Positions 25,860-38,094 of a stretch of 64,000 nt of DNA are shown piece by piece. Both the position numbers and the translations under genes were made by a program. The notes below the pieces were generated by a model. The model was not told the DNA's origin. It did not search any database and was given only the letters and a program-made list of their open reading frames with translations. This stretch comes from Monarcha castaneiventris obscurior (taxonomy: Eukaryota; Chordata; Aves; Passeriformes; Monarchidae). How positions within the stretch are numbered: the stretch's first letter is position 1; each line of letters opens with the position of its first letter. The stretch covers positions 9,911,501-9,975,500 of the forward strand of contig JAMPIT010000258.1 in assembly GCA_026261815.1 (NCBI GenBank), given 5' to 3'.

Positions 25860-26360
25860 TCAGTGCTAATTTAATCAATTGATCAGTCTATTGATTGCAA
25901 AACTGGAGCTGCTAGTTAGCCATGTGCTGTAATGCCCTCAACTCTGAAACCACAAAACACACCATTGATTTCTTCACTTCCAGCTCCAAAACAAGAAATA
26001 AAACTGGGCTTTCAGTGGAAAAACAACTTCCTTGTCCAGGGAGAAGATGCAAGCAAAGAAGAGAGGCCAGGAAACAGGGACAGCCGCATCTTGCGAGGTT
26101 CAAACTGAAATTAGTTACAGATGCAGTCACAGTGTCTTGTGTAAACTCTATCGATTGGGTGGCTGACAGTCTTGGGAGCCTCCATAGTAGGACAATCAAT
26201 CCGGCTGCAGTGTCACCTGCCACTTTGCTGAACAGTTGACAATGCAATTATCCAGTGTGGAGGCAGGGAGTTGGCGTGTGTCAAACGCAGTTAGCCACTT
26301 TCCGGGCACTACTCGATAATGCGTTTCACCGCCGCGTGTAGGAGACGACACACGGAGACA
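25860..26360. promoter_or_regulatory. Candidate conserved intronic enhancer
   Basis: The block holds a perfect palindrome ATCAATTGAT at 25874, CTATTGATTGC nearby, TATCGATTGGG near 26148, GACAATCAATCC at 26191, a TGCAATTATCC site near 26244 and unusual CpGs (ACTCGATAATGCG, CACCGCCGCG) near 26311-26337. Repeated ATCAAT/ATTGAT cores are CUX/ONECUT/PBX-like. The density and the mosaic of CpGs suggest a developmental enhancer. This is motif reading only. Confidence 0.35.
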
Positions 26361-28339
26361 GGAGCTGTTTAGAGCCATTGAGACCTGTGCTCCCTTTTTC
26401 CTTTAGAAACATCTCACTGCCCCTGACTTAACAACTGTATTCTAAAATGCTATTAAAATCACGTCAATCAACTATTGTGTGCTTAAAGCTCAAGTTTGAC
26501 CGGAGTGTCCAAGAAGTAGGTTGCAGTTCTAGCAAAACTGCAGACCCTTGAGGGGAAAAAAATTAAAAATTTATCAGATTACTACCTTAAAGCCTGGGAT
26601 TTTCAAAACCACAGCTAACAGACCACTAGAAAACTGGATTGCAGAGCAACTGATGTCTGAGATCAATGAAAACTGAAGTTTAAAGGAACTGTCAACTTGA
26701 AACCGTCTACTTCAAAAAATTGAGTAGTTTCAGGTGCTCTACCTGCTCCCTTACTCCCCCTGCTAATTTTCATAGTGTTACAACTGCATTTTCTGGTTTC
26801 TTTTTTTCCCCCTCCTTCCTCTAGGAAGAGGGTGACAGACATCCCTTTTCATCCCCCAAATATGATACATAATACTGTAAAATGGAGAGAATTCCACTTC
26901 TTCCCACAGAAAAGTTTTTCCTGGTTAGAGTGTATTACATAAATCAACCACCAAGGTCTAGTTGATTGTGCTCCTTTCAGCTAATGCATTCTGGCAGTTT
27001 GAGCATAAAAATTAGATTCTTAGATTTTTGTATGCATTCAAGTTACCAAAAATGTACAATCAACAATGACAAATTTTAACAGCTATCCTCACCAATTTCT
27101 TTATTTCCAGTTAAAATTGTTTTTACTTTGCTAAGTCCCGTTGATTACTTCGTGTTTCAAAATTTCCTTGAAGAATTATGTGAACTTCAAACACACATGA
27201 CATTGGGCATCAATTACATGGCAGGTCATGCTGGCTTTTTTAAGCAAGGTAAGAGGTTTTTTCTTCTTAGATCACATACTACTCTAATCTGGTTTTCCGG
27301 CTCACTAGAGTCAACTTATGATACTAATATACAGGACAATACTTAAGAGATATTTATTAACCACAGAACCCTTCAAATTCTATATGCAGACACAAACTAC
27401 AGAGGAAGAATCGGGTGCAGTCCATGTGATTATTGTATCTAACACTATGCAAACAGATTTTGTTAGCATTTTCAGGTTAACTATTATCTTATGGGCAAAT
27501 ACTTGCTGTCAAAGGAGAGAGGTGCAAACATTAAGAAGCGGTTGGACTATTCCATCAGACCAGTCCCAATTATTGTGCTTCTGCAATGGAGGGATTACCA
27601 GGATTACCACTTTTACACAAGGGCTGAGGTAAGGGATACAAGTGCTCTGGGGCTCAGCAACCCTCTATAAGGGGCATAAGGCACAGAATAAGCACTTGAG
27701 AAACATGAAATTTACACATCTTGCCCACTTGGAAGCTTACAGCAGGTAGAAGTGACCAGCAGAAGGTAGCAACCCAAACATAGGAAGGCTAAAATTCAAG
27801 GATTGAGAGGCTGGGAAGGATGCTCAGATGTACAGACACATTCACCTTAGAGAGAGATGCTGACACTGGAAACGTGACAGAGAAATGCACTGAATTCAGC
27901 TCTTGCTAAATGGGGGAAGATTAAGAATTTCATTACAGCAAAGATTCCCTATACTATTACCACAGACTGCTCTTGCATCCAGGCTGAAGTTTGCTTTAGC
28001 CTGCCAGGGTAAAATGAATTCTTGCTCATCTATGCAGCAACAACAAAGCTGATTCTAGTTACTAGACCACTCTTCCAAAAGGCCTAAATATGCCAGTGAC
28101 ATCTTCCATTTCCCACACTTCCCACTTCAGTCTCTTAAGAGAAGTCACACACTTACTCTTCAGCTCAAATGCTTTTGCTGCATTTGAGTAGATCAGTTTA
28201 TACCCTCTTACCAGTACAACCTTAAATACAGCCTGAATCTCCTGACATGGAAAAAGGGAAGTCTCCTTGCCTTTTGAAGCTTTCCTGCATGTTTCATTAT
28301 ATTTTATTTGAAAAAGAGGGCACAGCTGGCTACTAAGTG

Positions 28340-28440
28340 AGATTCTAGAGCAAGACTTTTAAGGTTTGTCACCAGCTCTGCTACTATCTTTGTAACACTA
28401 GAGAAGATGCTTCTCCATGTTTCCACATGTGTCAAACACA
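28340..28440 (+). repeat. MIR-like SINE fragment
   Basis: CTAGAGCAAGAC, CACCAGCTCTGCTACTATCT and TTGTAAC, followed by a stretch like the MIR 'cctcagtttcc' segment (CTCCATGTTTCCACATGTG), match MIR sense order. The copy is diverged and inactive. Confidence 0.5.
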
Positions 28441-29634
28441 GCTTTTAAGAGTTTTGTTGTAGAGTTCTGTTTTCATGAGCTCGCACAGAGATGCACAAGT
28501 GAGTTTTCCTTCTCTATTTGGAGCTTTCTGCCAGGCAGTTACCAGACCCAAGGAAGTCACTGTAATCACAAAATCCTGTTGTTGAGGTAGGAGAACTAAA
28601 AAGTATCTATTTAGGTTCTGAGGCCAGGCCCTCACACATGAAAGAATGATTCTAATGCTGCATGGATTTAGAAGGAGAACAAACTGGAGGAGCATACAGC
28701 TACTGCCCCAATGCTCTTTCTGGGACAACTAAGCCACACCGGATGCAGGCTGGCCTACAACACTTGCTGCTCAAACTGAGGCATATCTTGATTCTGGGCC
28801 GATAGAAAGCTGACAGTAGGAGGACTGCAGCCATTTGCTAGATACTTTAAAACATTTTAATACAGTCCCACTTTCCAGGCAGCTACCCTAATCGTACACG
28901 ACATGAGATGCAATGCAAATGGACACCCAAGGATAACTGTAGTTTGTTACAGCTTATAAAGGCTTTACCAAGTTCCTCTATGCATACACTTAGTTGTGCT
29001 GTTCTTTTCCCTTGGTAAGACATTAACAAACAGATCCAAGCCCTTTGCTAGCCTGGGAGGAGGGCAGCATGGAGAAATAAAAAGAAATACCAGAAAAATA
29101 AAGAGAAACTTCAGAGTTAAGTAATCCCTGTGTGTTTCTCCTTCTTCAAGAGTATTACAATCTATCAGACAGATCCTTGTCATGTTGATCTTTCTTAGAA
29201 AGTATCCTTCCCTGAAAATGCCCTGCTTGCCATTTTAACATTTTCAAAGTCTTCCTCTGTTCTGTGTTATTTTTGATGCAACTGATCTGCTGAAGCAAAA
29301 GAAACCCAGAAGAGCAATGGTGACTAGCTTGCTACTTCACCTAGAGGAAGGCTTTTTGGTGGGGGAGCTGGAGGGGAGAAGAGGAGGACAGGGCGGGTGG
29401 AGAGAACTTAGCTACAATTCTTCAATTCTTTCATATCTAAAGAGGACAGCAATCTCTGTTCTATCAGACCGCACGGTTCGTGCTTTAAATGGTACTTGCT
29501 GCCAGCTTGCTTTCCCTGTCTCTCTCCCTTTGAAGCAGACTGGACAGCTTCCTCAAGCTGGCGTTATCACTCCCTCTAACCACTCTTGGCAGGCAATCTA
29601 ATTCCCCCTGAAAAGGTCACCGCCATTTTAACTG

Positions 29635-29850
29635 CCTTTCAATCACATTAAGCACGCTGCCGCTCGTGCTCAGAGCGCTGCGCCCGCAGCTCTCCTGACT
29701 GAGGTGCGATCGATAAACTGACATCCCGCCCCACACCCAGCTCCCCATCCGCCCCAGCCGTGCTCTGCTCCTTCCCCTCTCCCGGACAAGCTGCCTCCTG
29801 GAACGGACGGAAAGACACCAAGTGACAAAATCCTCTCCTCAAATCCGAGG
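29635..29850. promoter_or_regulatory. Small CpG-rich patch, possible intragenic promoter or enhancer
   Basis: About 14 CpGs fall within roughly 180 bp (29653-29815) in an intron otherwise poor in CpG. On the minus strand there are GC boxes (GGGGCGG twice) and a CGATCG core near 29709. An open minus frame (29648-29842) starts with ATG but has no RNF220-compatible donor that I can support. It could be an alternative promoter, an orphan CpG island or a GC-rich enhancer. Confidence 0.35.
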
Positions 29851-32800
29851 CAGCAGAAGGGAGCTGCTAACCTGGCATTTACTAATCTTTGTCCCATCTG
29901 TTAAGAAACAGAAGGGTGCAAGCATCGCCCACCCCCCCCCCCGCCTTCCCTAGACCTACAGAGGCAGCAACTTCACAGGACAGTTTGCTTAGGCACCAGT
30001 CCAGACACCTTTGAAGCTGTGTTACAAAGAACAAGCCTCCCTCAAGCTTCCCTCAATGCAATCATTACCGTTATCTCTCCCCCCGAGCTGCCTTTTTTTT
30101 TTGCAGTTACGAGTTATGTGTTCCACCCATCGATCCCTGTGTAAGACACTGTTTTAAGTCCTCTTGCCTTTTGACTGTGCTAAGCCGTTTAAGAGATGAC
30201 AGCAGCTTCTATCAGTGTGAAGCTGATGTGATTCTTTTCAGATAAAGCACTTTTTTTCCACTTCCCCCCCTCCCTTCCCTTCTTTCAAGTAAGAAACATA
30301 CACACAAAAAGAGACACTGAATCTTTCAAAGAAAAAAAAAACCCTTTTGAACTACCCTCAGGAATTCTTTAAAGGGATAACCTTACAGTGTAAACACTGA
30401 GAGTAATGTGCATCCATTCTGGACTGGAAGAGAAGAATTGCTACAAATATGTTGAGCATTAAAAAAAACCCAACAAACCCCACATCAGAGAGGAAGCCAC
30501 TTGACGCTTTCACTTGTGAAGCCTTGTTGGCATCCTAAACACAGAAACTCATTAAAGATGGCATTAAATAATCCTGTGCAACAAAGAGCTTCGGAGAGGG
30601 ATGATTCAGAGACATGGGGAGAGATAGTTACTGAATGTTCAGGTATTTCAAGAGAAATTTTAGTCTTGTGACACTGTGCTGAGGCAGGGGAATATTTGAT
30701 TATTTTATCTGTACAGTTTTACACTTTGAAGTACAAGCTTGATCTAAACGGAGCTTGGTATTTCACGCCCGTGTTCTTCTGCACCTACCCCCAAACAGAA
30801 CCACAAACTCTCCTACAAACCCCTACTTCAAGCAGGACCGCTGCTGAAACAAAGTGGTTCCAAACCCTATATAATTGCCAATAATCTTCATTTACACCCG
30901 GCATCCTTCTGGTTTTGGAAAGCAAATTGAATGATAGAAAATGATGCTTTCTGAAGCCACGAGGGCAGCTAGAAGTACTAAACATTTCCTGACTGAAATC
31001 CTTCACCAAACCAAACAGCTTCAGAGACAACACATTGATCCCTGCACTTCTCAGTTATGCCATATTCCTGCTTGCTGCCATATTCCTACTTGCTGTCACA
31101 GCCTGTTCTTTCCACCTGCTGCCTCAGGTATGCCAAGCTGTGGCAGCCAAGTAGGGGCACTTTGGCTCTGCTGCACTAGACCTCACTGGAGGCTTGCAGC
31201 TGTAACATCAACAGACAAGACAAAGAATTTCCAGCTTCTAAGACAGCCCCTCAGGTTAGAAGAACAAGTTTTCCCTTCAAGTGCTTTGGAAGCAGAAGAG
31301 TGTCATCCTAGGAACTTTACAAATGAGAGTTTCAGCCTATGATTTCTCCTAGGTTTTAGACCATCTTCCAGAAAATCCAAAAAGGGCTGTTCATTTCCCT
31401 GATGTTTCTGTTTTTAAGAAGAAAAACCCCAAGGTTTCTCAACCTTACTCCAACTGGGAATCTGTCAGGATTTTTCACATAATTGGCAAAGAATTTTCCT
31501 CATGTTGAGAGTGATATGAACGTTGTCTGCTAACCAAAAATGATAAAAAGAAGCCAGGATCTGTGTTAAGTTCGAGTCACTGCTATAATGCTGCCCAATG
31601 AACTTATGTGCAACACACACTGGCCACAGTGTCCTGCTCCCCCTTCACCCAGCTGTGACATCTCCTCAAAGCAACACACCATTAAAACCGAAATTAATGA
31701 GACACACGGCCATCTCTTTTCCCCTCTGGTTTTATGTATTTCCCCATGTCATCTCTGTAGACATTGGTGACATCCCTGTAGCCTGGCAAAGGCTGTCTGG
31801 CATTATAAAAGACCTTTGATTTCCACATCACTGCTACTTCTCAGCAAAGGGAACAGAGCCAAATGCAAAGCCTCAGGTGACGGGGGTTAACGAGGGCCTT
31901 GCCAACTCCACACAAAGCAGTTTTAAGCATTAGAAAGCATCTACAAAACGTTGTGCTATGCTTCAGGGCTGTAAATTAAGAATTCTGTCTGGCAAAAGCC
32001 AACACTGGCAGCGAAAGAAGAAAGACAGTCACCTTTAGGTTACCTGAGAGTGCACATAGCAGTCCTGAGTGATGGAGACCCATGAATGCCAGCAGAGACA
32101 ATAGGAGAGCCACAAAAGAGAGCATGAAAAAGTGTAACTTAATTAAAAATAAATGCAAGCAGCCAGCTGTAGGAGATCTCCCCAGCTTTGCTTTGGCTTT
32201 TCAAATTTTACAACTTCTTGCACAGAGGGGGTAGGTACCCTGTACATTATGTCTAGTTATCCCAAAATACTAGGTAGAAAGCTGGTAGGGAAAAATTCCC
32301 ATTTTTAGGGAAGAGGACACTTCTCTAGAGAAGCATGGCAGCTGCTGAATCCAGCTGCCAGCAGAGGTGTGCTCCAGAGGAGGAAGGCCAGGTGCTAGAG
32401 ACCAGCCAGCTGCTCAGGTATCAGGAGTCCCTTCTTTAGCAGTGGTTCTGCCACAAAGTGCTGCCCAGGGAGGATGTTTCTCACTACAAATACTACAGGG
32501 AGGTTCCTGTGCTTGTGAGCTGATCTTCAGACACCTTTCATTCAGCACCACGAAGGGAAGGAGTCTAACCCAAAAGCCTTGTCAGCAGGGTGATGGTGGA
32601 GGGTTTTAGAACTGCATGTAGTTGTATACTGCTTTTCTCCCAGACTTCCCATCTTTTCCTGGATCTGTCCATGTAATTCTTGAAAGTGTCACAAATGTCT
32701 CAAAAAGGAAAGAAGAGACAGACCCCATAAATCCTGATGGAAGCAAGGCCATCTCTAAGTATGAATGAACAGCACAAGTATTTGTTCATGTGTGTGCAGC

Positions 32801-33689
32801 CATCTGGCAGAGGTTACAGCACTGACTGATGCAAGAACCTGTCTAACTTCTGGTGGAGGAAAGCAGGTGATCTACATAATAACAACTATCACACTCAAGA
32901 ATTCCTTAAAATACTGAAGAAAATGCAACAAAGAGCAAGTACTTTATATTTACCCAGCCTAACCACATCAAATACACACATTTTGTCCACCTGAAGCCTC
33001 ATTTGAAAGAGGGTCTCCATATAACCAAGGCAATGTGGAAGGTTCAGATCACACTTCAGTGAGTTAACTCAGAAACAACTGGGAACATTAACCAGGTGAA
33101 GACAGCACCATGTCCACACCAAAGGAAGTGGAAAATCATGCTCTCCTCAAATGCAGGTGTTTGGTGGGGATGAAGGAAGAAACTACCCATTCACAACAAG
33201 GGAAGAACTGAACTGAACAGCTTTTTCTAATCAGGACTAGCAGTGACAACAACAGAGGCACACAGACATCCCATGCTTCCCTGCTATGGATTGTAGTGTC
33301 TATACTACATAGACATAGTCTAAGATCCTGCATGGTCTCATCAGGCCTCTACCTGGAATCATGCAGACACAACTCTCCATACAGTCACAAAAGAAGTTAG
33401 GCTACTGACACAGGATTCAACAGCGTGAGCTTCACTGGGTATCCTTTAAAGCCCAAAGAAGCTGCTTCTTCAACTCTGCACTCCTGATCATCTGCTCTGC
33501 TATAACACAACTACAATTTAATTTCGGAGGAAGGCAAGAGCAGATCAGGAGTGCCTGATTTTAGCTGAGCACACGGCTGGCTTTTAAGTCCAACTCCCTT
33601 ATGCAGTAGCCTTTCCCCCTGAGATATTTTAAATTAAAATCCAAGCTGATATAGGAAGAGATCACATCCCATCCTCTTTATTGAACGAA

Positions 33690-34150
33690 GGGAGCCAGCA
33701 TTCCTTCTGTCATTAAGCATGCGCTACGTGGATTGCTTGCGAGACTTGTGTGAGTGCCTGAGGTTCATGCCAACGAACAGTTTAGTAAATCCTCCTCTTT
33801 GAGGCCAAAGGGCTGAATGTAAGAAAGGGGCCAGGTTTCTAGCTAAAATTACTTTCACCAATAAAGCTCACGAGAGGTCAAATTTTGCCATAACTCACTC
33901 TCTCCTTGGTAACTGATTTCCCCGTCACTGGGGAAGGAGCAAAAGAAGGAAGAAAAATAAAATGTGTTTGTCTGAGAGCCCTAAGGGCTTGCAGTGCTGG
34001 AGGTGCAGAGCAGGTTCCTGGATTCTCATTTATCAACCTTAAAAGGGATGGAGTGATAAATGCACAACTGGCCCTTTAATATTTTATGCAGGTGCTAAAG
34101 CGACTTAGCTGTCACCTCCAATACATCACCAGAGGCTGATACACCAGCTT
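33690..34150. promoter_or_regulatory. Candidate intronic regulatory block
   Basis: The block contains CATTAAGCATGCGCTACGTG at 33712, CGAACAGTTTAGTAAATCC at 33774, CATTTATCAACC near 34028, GGAGTGATAAATGCAC near 34050 and TTTAATATTTTATGCAG near 34075. These AT-rich sites next to exon 5 resemble homeodomain and nuclear-receptor-like motifs. No direct proof of conservation. Confidence 0.25.
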
Positions 34151-34508
34151 TCGTCACTCCAGGCTGGGAATTTTTACAATTTCATTTCTATTTCCCTCTC
34201 TTCACATATTTCCACGTATTTCTTACTATGTGTGAGATATAAAACACTCTTTTCCCAAAATGATCTACCCATTCCCTCTTCAGCCACATTTCTTGAGAAA
34301 TAACCCCATGCTTTGTTCAAGATTTGAACAAATTTTGACTCTCATCATTCGAGAGGGACAAAAAACTGAAATCACTTTACATTCTGGCAAAGGCTGATGG
34401 TTCTGCCTTTTGCGGAAGGGAAATCCTCACGTCCCTCCCTTTAAAGATAGGTAATGATCAACTTCCACAGCAGAATGATTTACAAGTGCCCCCAAAACAC
34501 TGGCGCAC

Positions 34509-34641
34509 CTCGAAATCCTCCCTCCAGCAGAGTAGTAGCCCGTATCCTCTTCTGGCCGCACCACTCGTACTCTTCGAAGCGGTTGCCGTTCTCATTCTCG
34601 ATGTCCACAGAGTCATCCTCAGTCATGCACGAACCTTCTCT
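34509..34641 (-). CDS. RNF220: RNF220 window exon 5 (conserved acidic/aromatic region)
   Basis: This 133-bp exon encodes REGSCMTEDDSVDIENENGN, then RFEEYEWCGQKRIRATTLLE and GGFR(G). It is one of the most characteristic parts of RNF220: an acidic stretch followed by the invariant-looking FEEYEWCGQKRIRAT block. It lies directly C-terminal to the C2HC zinc finger of exon 4. The acceptor is CCCGTGCAG and the donor is CGAG|GTGCGC, a fairly weak donor. Phase 0 at the start means it can join either the full or an internally shortened exon 4 in frame. Function is inferred as part of the substrate or partner-binding middle region. Confidence 0.97.
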
Positions 34642-35660
34642 CTGCACGGGGTAAAGTAGGGGCAGAGTGTTGAGATGCATGAAATAGCTCTTTGGGGTTC
34701 ATAACTCATGGTGGGATGGGGAAGAAAAGCCAGACTGCTCCCAGGACAGCTAAATATCGAGCGTACAGCAGCCTCTATTCCCACCCCTGTTCCTACTGAT
34801 CTAAACTACAAGTAAATAGGTACTGGAAGAACTTGACAGCCTAAGATCAAAACAAGTTGCAAGTTCCATAATTTTTACTCATGGAAATTTAAGGTCTGAT
34901 CTCTACAACAATGCTGGTGTTTGTTTCAACATGCATTCCTCTGCCTTGCATGCAAAATTCCTCTATCATGGAGGAACGTGATACCACAGATTCCTTTGAC
35001 CCCTAGCAGGAAGTGCTCTCCAGTAACATATTTTAGGGGCATACTGATCAAAATACACCTATCTTTATACTATGCACCCATTGAGACAACAAGTCCTCTA
35101 CTGAAGGTTTTTCCTGAGAAACATGAACAAAAAGCCCTATGACACAACTCTCTCCCTCCCCCAGGGCTTGTCTCTCCTTCCTTGCTGTCTTTGAGATGAA
35201 CAGCAAGAGGACGGTTCTGCTTAAATGCACTTCCTGGAGTAAGGTGGTCATGCAACCTTTACAAATCTCAATCTGCTACAAAAGAACCCAACAAACAATA
35301 ATTCTAATGTTGTCAAAGGCAGAGATCAGAAAGAACTGTTCTTCCTATGTGCTGTATAAGATGCTTGAAGTCCTACAAAAGGTTCACAAACTTCAACAGC
35401 TCCACCTTTACAATTCTACAAATTAGACTTCTGTAACAGCAGAAGGGTGCATGAAGTAAAAAGTTACTAATGTAATAGAACAGAAAAATCCCGAAGAATC
35501 CATCTTTCCAGACAAAGAAGTGACTACAGATCTCAGGGAGACAGTTAGCATTGCCTGCAAGCTCAGCAATGTTAGTTTTTGTCCCACATTAGGTCAACTG
35601 CAGACAAAGCTGGGAGTAGGGAGAAGGGAATGGCAGCTGGTGATCCTGCTGCGCCTCTAC
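34642..35660 (-). other. RNF220: RNF220 intron between window exons 4 and 5
   Basis: A 1.0-kb intron with donor GTAGAG (weak at +4 to +6) and acceptor CAG. No repeat or special element is seen. Confidence 0.9.
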
Positions 35661-35782
35661 CTTTGCAAGGCATTGTTCCACATGCCTACTCATCTCCTCC
35701 TCGGATCCTGACAGAGGTCGGCTGCAGAGGGGACATACCTGCCCTTCGTCTTGCTTCCTCCGTTTCATTTTTCCAATCCGAG
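35661..35782 (-). CDS. RNF220: RNF220 window exon 4 (basic NLS-like stretch and C2HC zinc finger)
   Basis: This 122-bp exon starts with (A)RIGKMKRRKQDEGQ, a basic run typical of a nuclear localisation signal. It continues with VCPLCSRPLSGSEEEMSRHV and EQCLAK. The spacing Cys-x2-Cys-x13-His-x3-Cys forms a C2HC zinc finger. All four ligands are present. The acceptor is TCCATGCAG and the donor is AAG|GTAGAG. A second, stronger-looking donor (CAG|GTATGT) lies inside the exon at 35738/35739, exactly before the finger and in frame. The exon is shared by the long and the predicted short isoform. Confidence 0.97.
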
Positions 35783-36529
35783 CTGCATGGAGAAACCAGG
35801 GAAAGAAAACAAACACAAAAGGAAGACATGTCACGTTTGTAGATGCAGGCTTTATTTGCTCAGCTCCAAATAATAAACCCTTGGCAGAAATGGTAAGATT
35901 TCACACCAGAAAATCCCATTGCAACTCCCTATTCTGACCTCTATAAACAGTACAGAGACTGCTACTTGGCACTTTTCAGAGGAAATCCGTAACCTGTAGC
36001 TGAGCACTCTGATTCCACAGAGGCAGCTATTCACAATTTAACAACGAGGAGGGGGAATATCTGCTGCACGTCCCATGGTAAGTTATTAAAACCGTTAAAA
36101 TCTTTCCCTTGGAAACCTGAAATTGTTTTCAAAGTTGAGCAATCAAGCCACTGAACCCTGTTTTGGATTTTGCCTTCCAAGTCTGAGGCCCTTCCACAAA
36201 CACGTCTATTCCCTCCACAAGAACTTGCTTAGAGTGTGGAAGGATGATGTAGCACCTGATAGCCTTGGACAAGGTATTTAACATCACTTCCAGGACCACA
36301 GAGCCTCCTGTACACCCTGAAAAATTCCTTCCCAGAACACCACAAACAAGTCAGAGCACCATCTTGGTAGCAGGTACTATTCATGGAAAGGAAAGATATC
36401 TGCTATAAAAACACAGGACCCATGCTAGACAGCTTCTGGCTCTCTACTGTTTTTATTTCATGAAAACTAGGGGCTACACTGCCTTCCTGAGAGCACGCTC
36501 TGGGAAACAAACATGTTAGGAATCACGAT

Positions 36530-36770
36530 GATTAGAAAAAGCAGCCAAGGTAGCCTGTTGCTTAATCCAATAGCTGGTTAATTTGAGCCATCGTTTAATG
36601 TGATCAAAACATCTGGAACCAAATCATTTGCATTAAAAAGAACTTCTGTCTTTTATTATGATGGCTTTAGGCAGGTATTACTGAATAACTCAATCACTGG
36701 CTGCAGGAAAGTCACTGTTTAATTAATAAGGAAGGTCAAAATTCTGAATGAGAGACAAGAAAAAGCCCAA
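36530..36770. promoter_or_regulatory. Candidate conserved element with POU octamer
   Basis: A perfect octamer ATTTGCAT sits at 36626-36633, with GCTTAATCCAATAGC near 36559, GTGATCAAAACATC near 36600 (TCF-like), TTTATTATGATGG near 36651 and TTTAATTAATAAGG near 36718. POU, homeodomain and TCF-like motifs in this density suggest an enhancer active in neural development, which would suit RNF220. Inference only. Confidence 0.35.
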
Positions 36771-38094
36771 GGAAAGCCCGTGTGATAATGAGAGATGACA
36801 CCACCAAAAAGCTGCGTTAGCCAGAAATCGTTACTGACATTGCGAGCATTGCAGCATGCTCTGAAAGCCTTCATGCCTGAACACTGTGGGATCAACAGCT
36901 CCCTGCAGCCAACGAGTCAGAGAAAGCTGCTGGAATGCCAGGATGAGAAGGACCAGTGTACAGGAAAGTTTCTGTCAATTGTTTTCTAAAGTGCATCAGT
37001 TTAGAGTACACACATCAAGAGAATTATAAAGTTTCAGCTGAACACATCAACACAGACTGGAAAGGCCTCCTTCAAGACTTTCTTGTTGGCTTCCCTGGAC
37101 TCAGGACTTTCTGGGTTTAGACATACTTTCCCACAATCTGGAACTAGGAGTATTCATCATCTCCTATACTCTCTCATGCTCCAGCACTAAGAAAGCTTCA
37201 AATTACTCCCTGGGCATTGTTTTTCTCACTGAAATACATAATTGCAAAAACTTCCTGAAAAATAAATCTCCACTCCTCACATCCTGGAAAGGATTCTGTA
37301 AATGTGACAGTCCTAGAATAAGAGACAGCAACTGGAGATCAAAACAAGAATGTTTTTGATATCTGGCACTTTGAACAACACAGACTCTCAAGTTAACACA
37401 CACAGCTTTCATAGTTTGTCTAAATTTAATTTACTGAAGCTCCACAACCGCGTCTTGAGTTGGGTACACCACACTGACAGCTCCACAACCCTCTCTTTTA
37501 GGCAGAGTTAAGCCATGCTCTTTCTGGCTTGTACTTTAGTGCCCAAGAGATTTCTGAAGTCCTGGTTTAGTGCATACCTATATCCTTCAGCATGGCTCTT
37601 TCACGTAAGTTTAGGATGCTCTTTCCTTGCCTCACTAGCTCTGTAGAGCCAGCACAAAGTAGGGAAGGAGGCTGGAATCAGACTTGACTTGAGCATTCCT
37701 CAGCAAACACCCAGCTGGAGAGAAACACAGAAACAAAGCCTTCTCTATCCTGATTGCATACACAAATTTCTCTCACCTCATCATGTTTTTAACAGGGAAA
37801 TGCAGGGAAGGAGCAGTATAATTATTCTGGTAGGACTCCCCATGAGCAAACAATTCAGTTAGAGCAGTCTGCCTGGTGAATTTGTTAGTATTTTTAGGGG
37901 TTTTTTACTACCATCCTCCAGTCCATGTACTGTAGCAGTGACAAAATGAAGACAACTTATTTCGGGTCTTCTGATAAATTCTTGGGACCATTTTGCCAGA
38001 ACAAACACCTGATCTGCTGTTGAAATGTTAGTGCAGAGCTGGGAAGAGAACCTCACTCTGCTCCAGCTCTACACCAGACCCAGCAGCCAGCCCC

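Larger units (their letters stand above)
18628..34508 (-). other. RNF220: RNF220 intron between window exons 5 and 6 (15.9 kb)
   Basis: This is the longest complete intron in the window. It contains two old MIR-like fragments (22.3 and 28.4 kb), an AT-rich enhancer-like block (25.86-26.36 kb), a CpG-rich patch (29.64-29.85 kb), a homopolymer C tract at 29932, a GT-rich microsatellite at 24026-24047 and a probable element near 33.7-34.15 kb. No further exon of RNF220 is expected here, because exon 5 joins exon 6 in phase. The open frames are short and unsupported. Confidence 0.88.
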
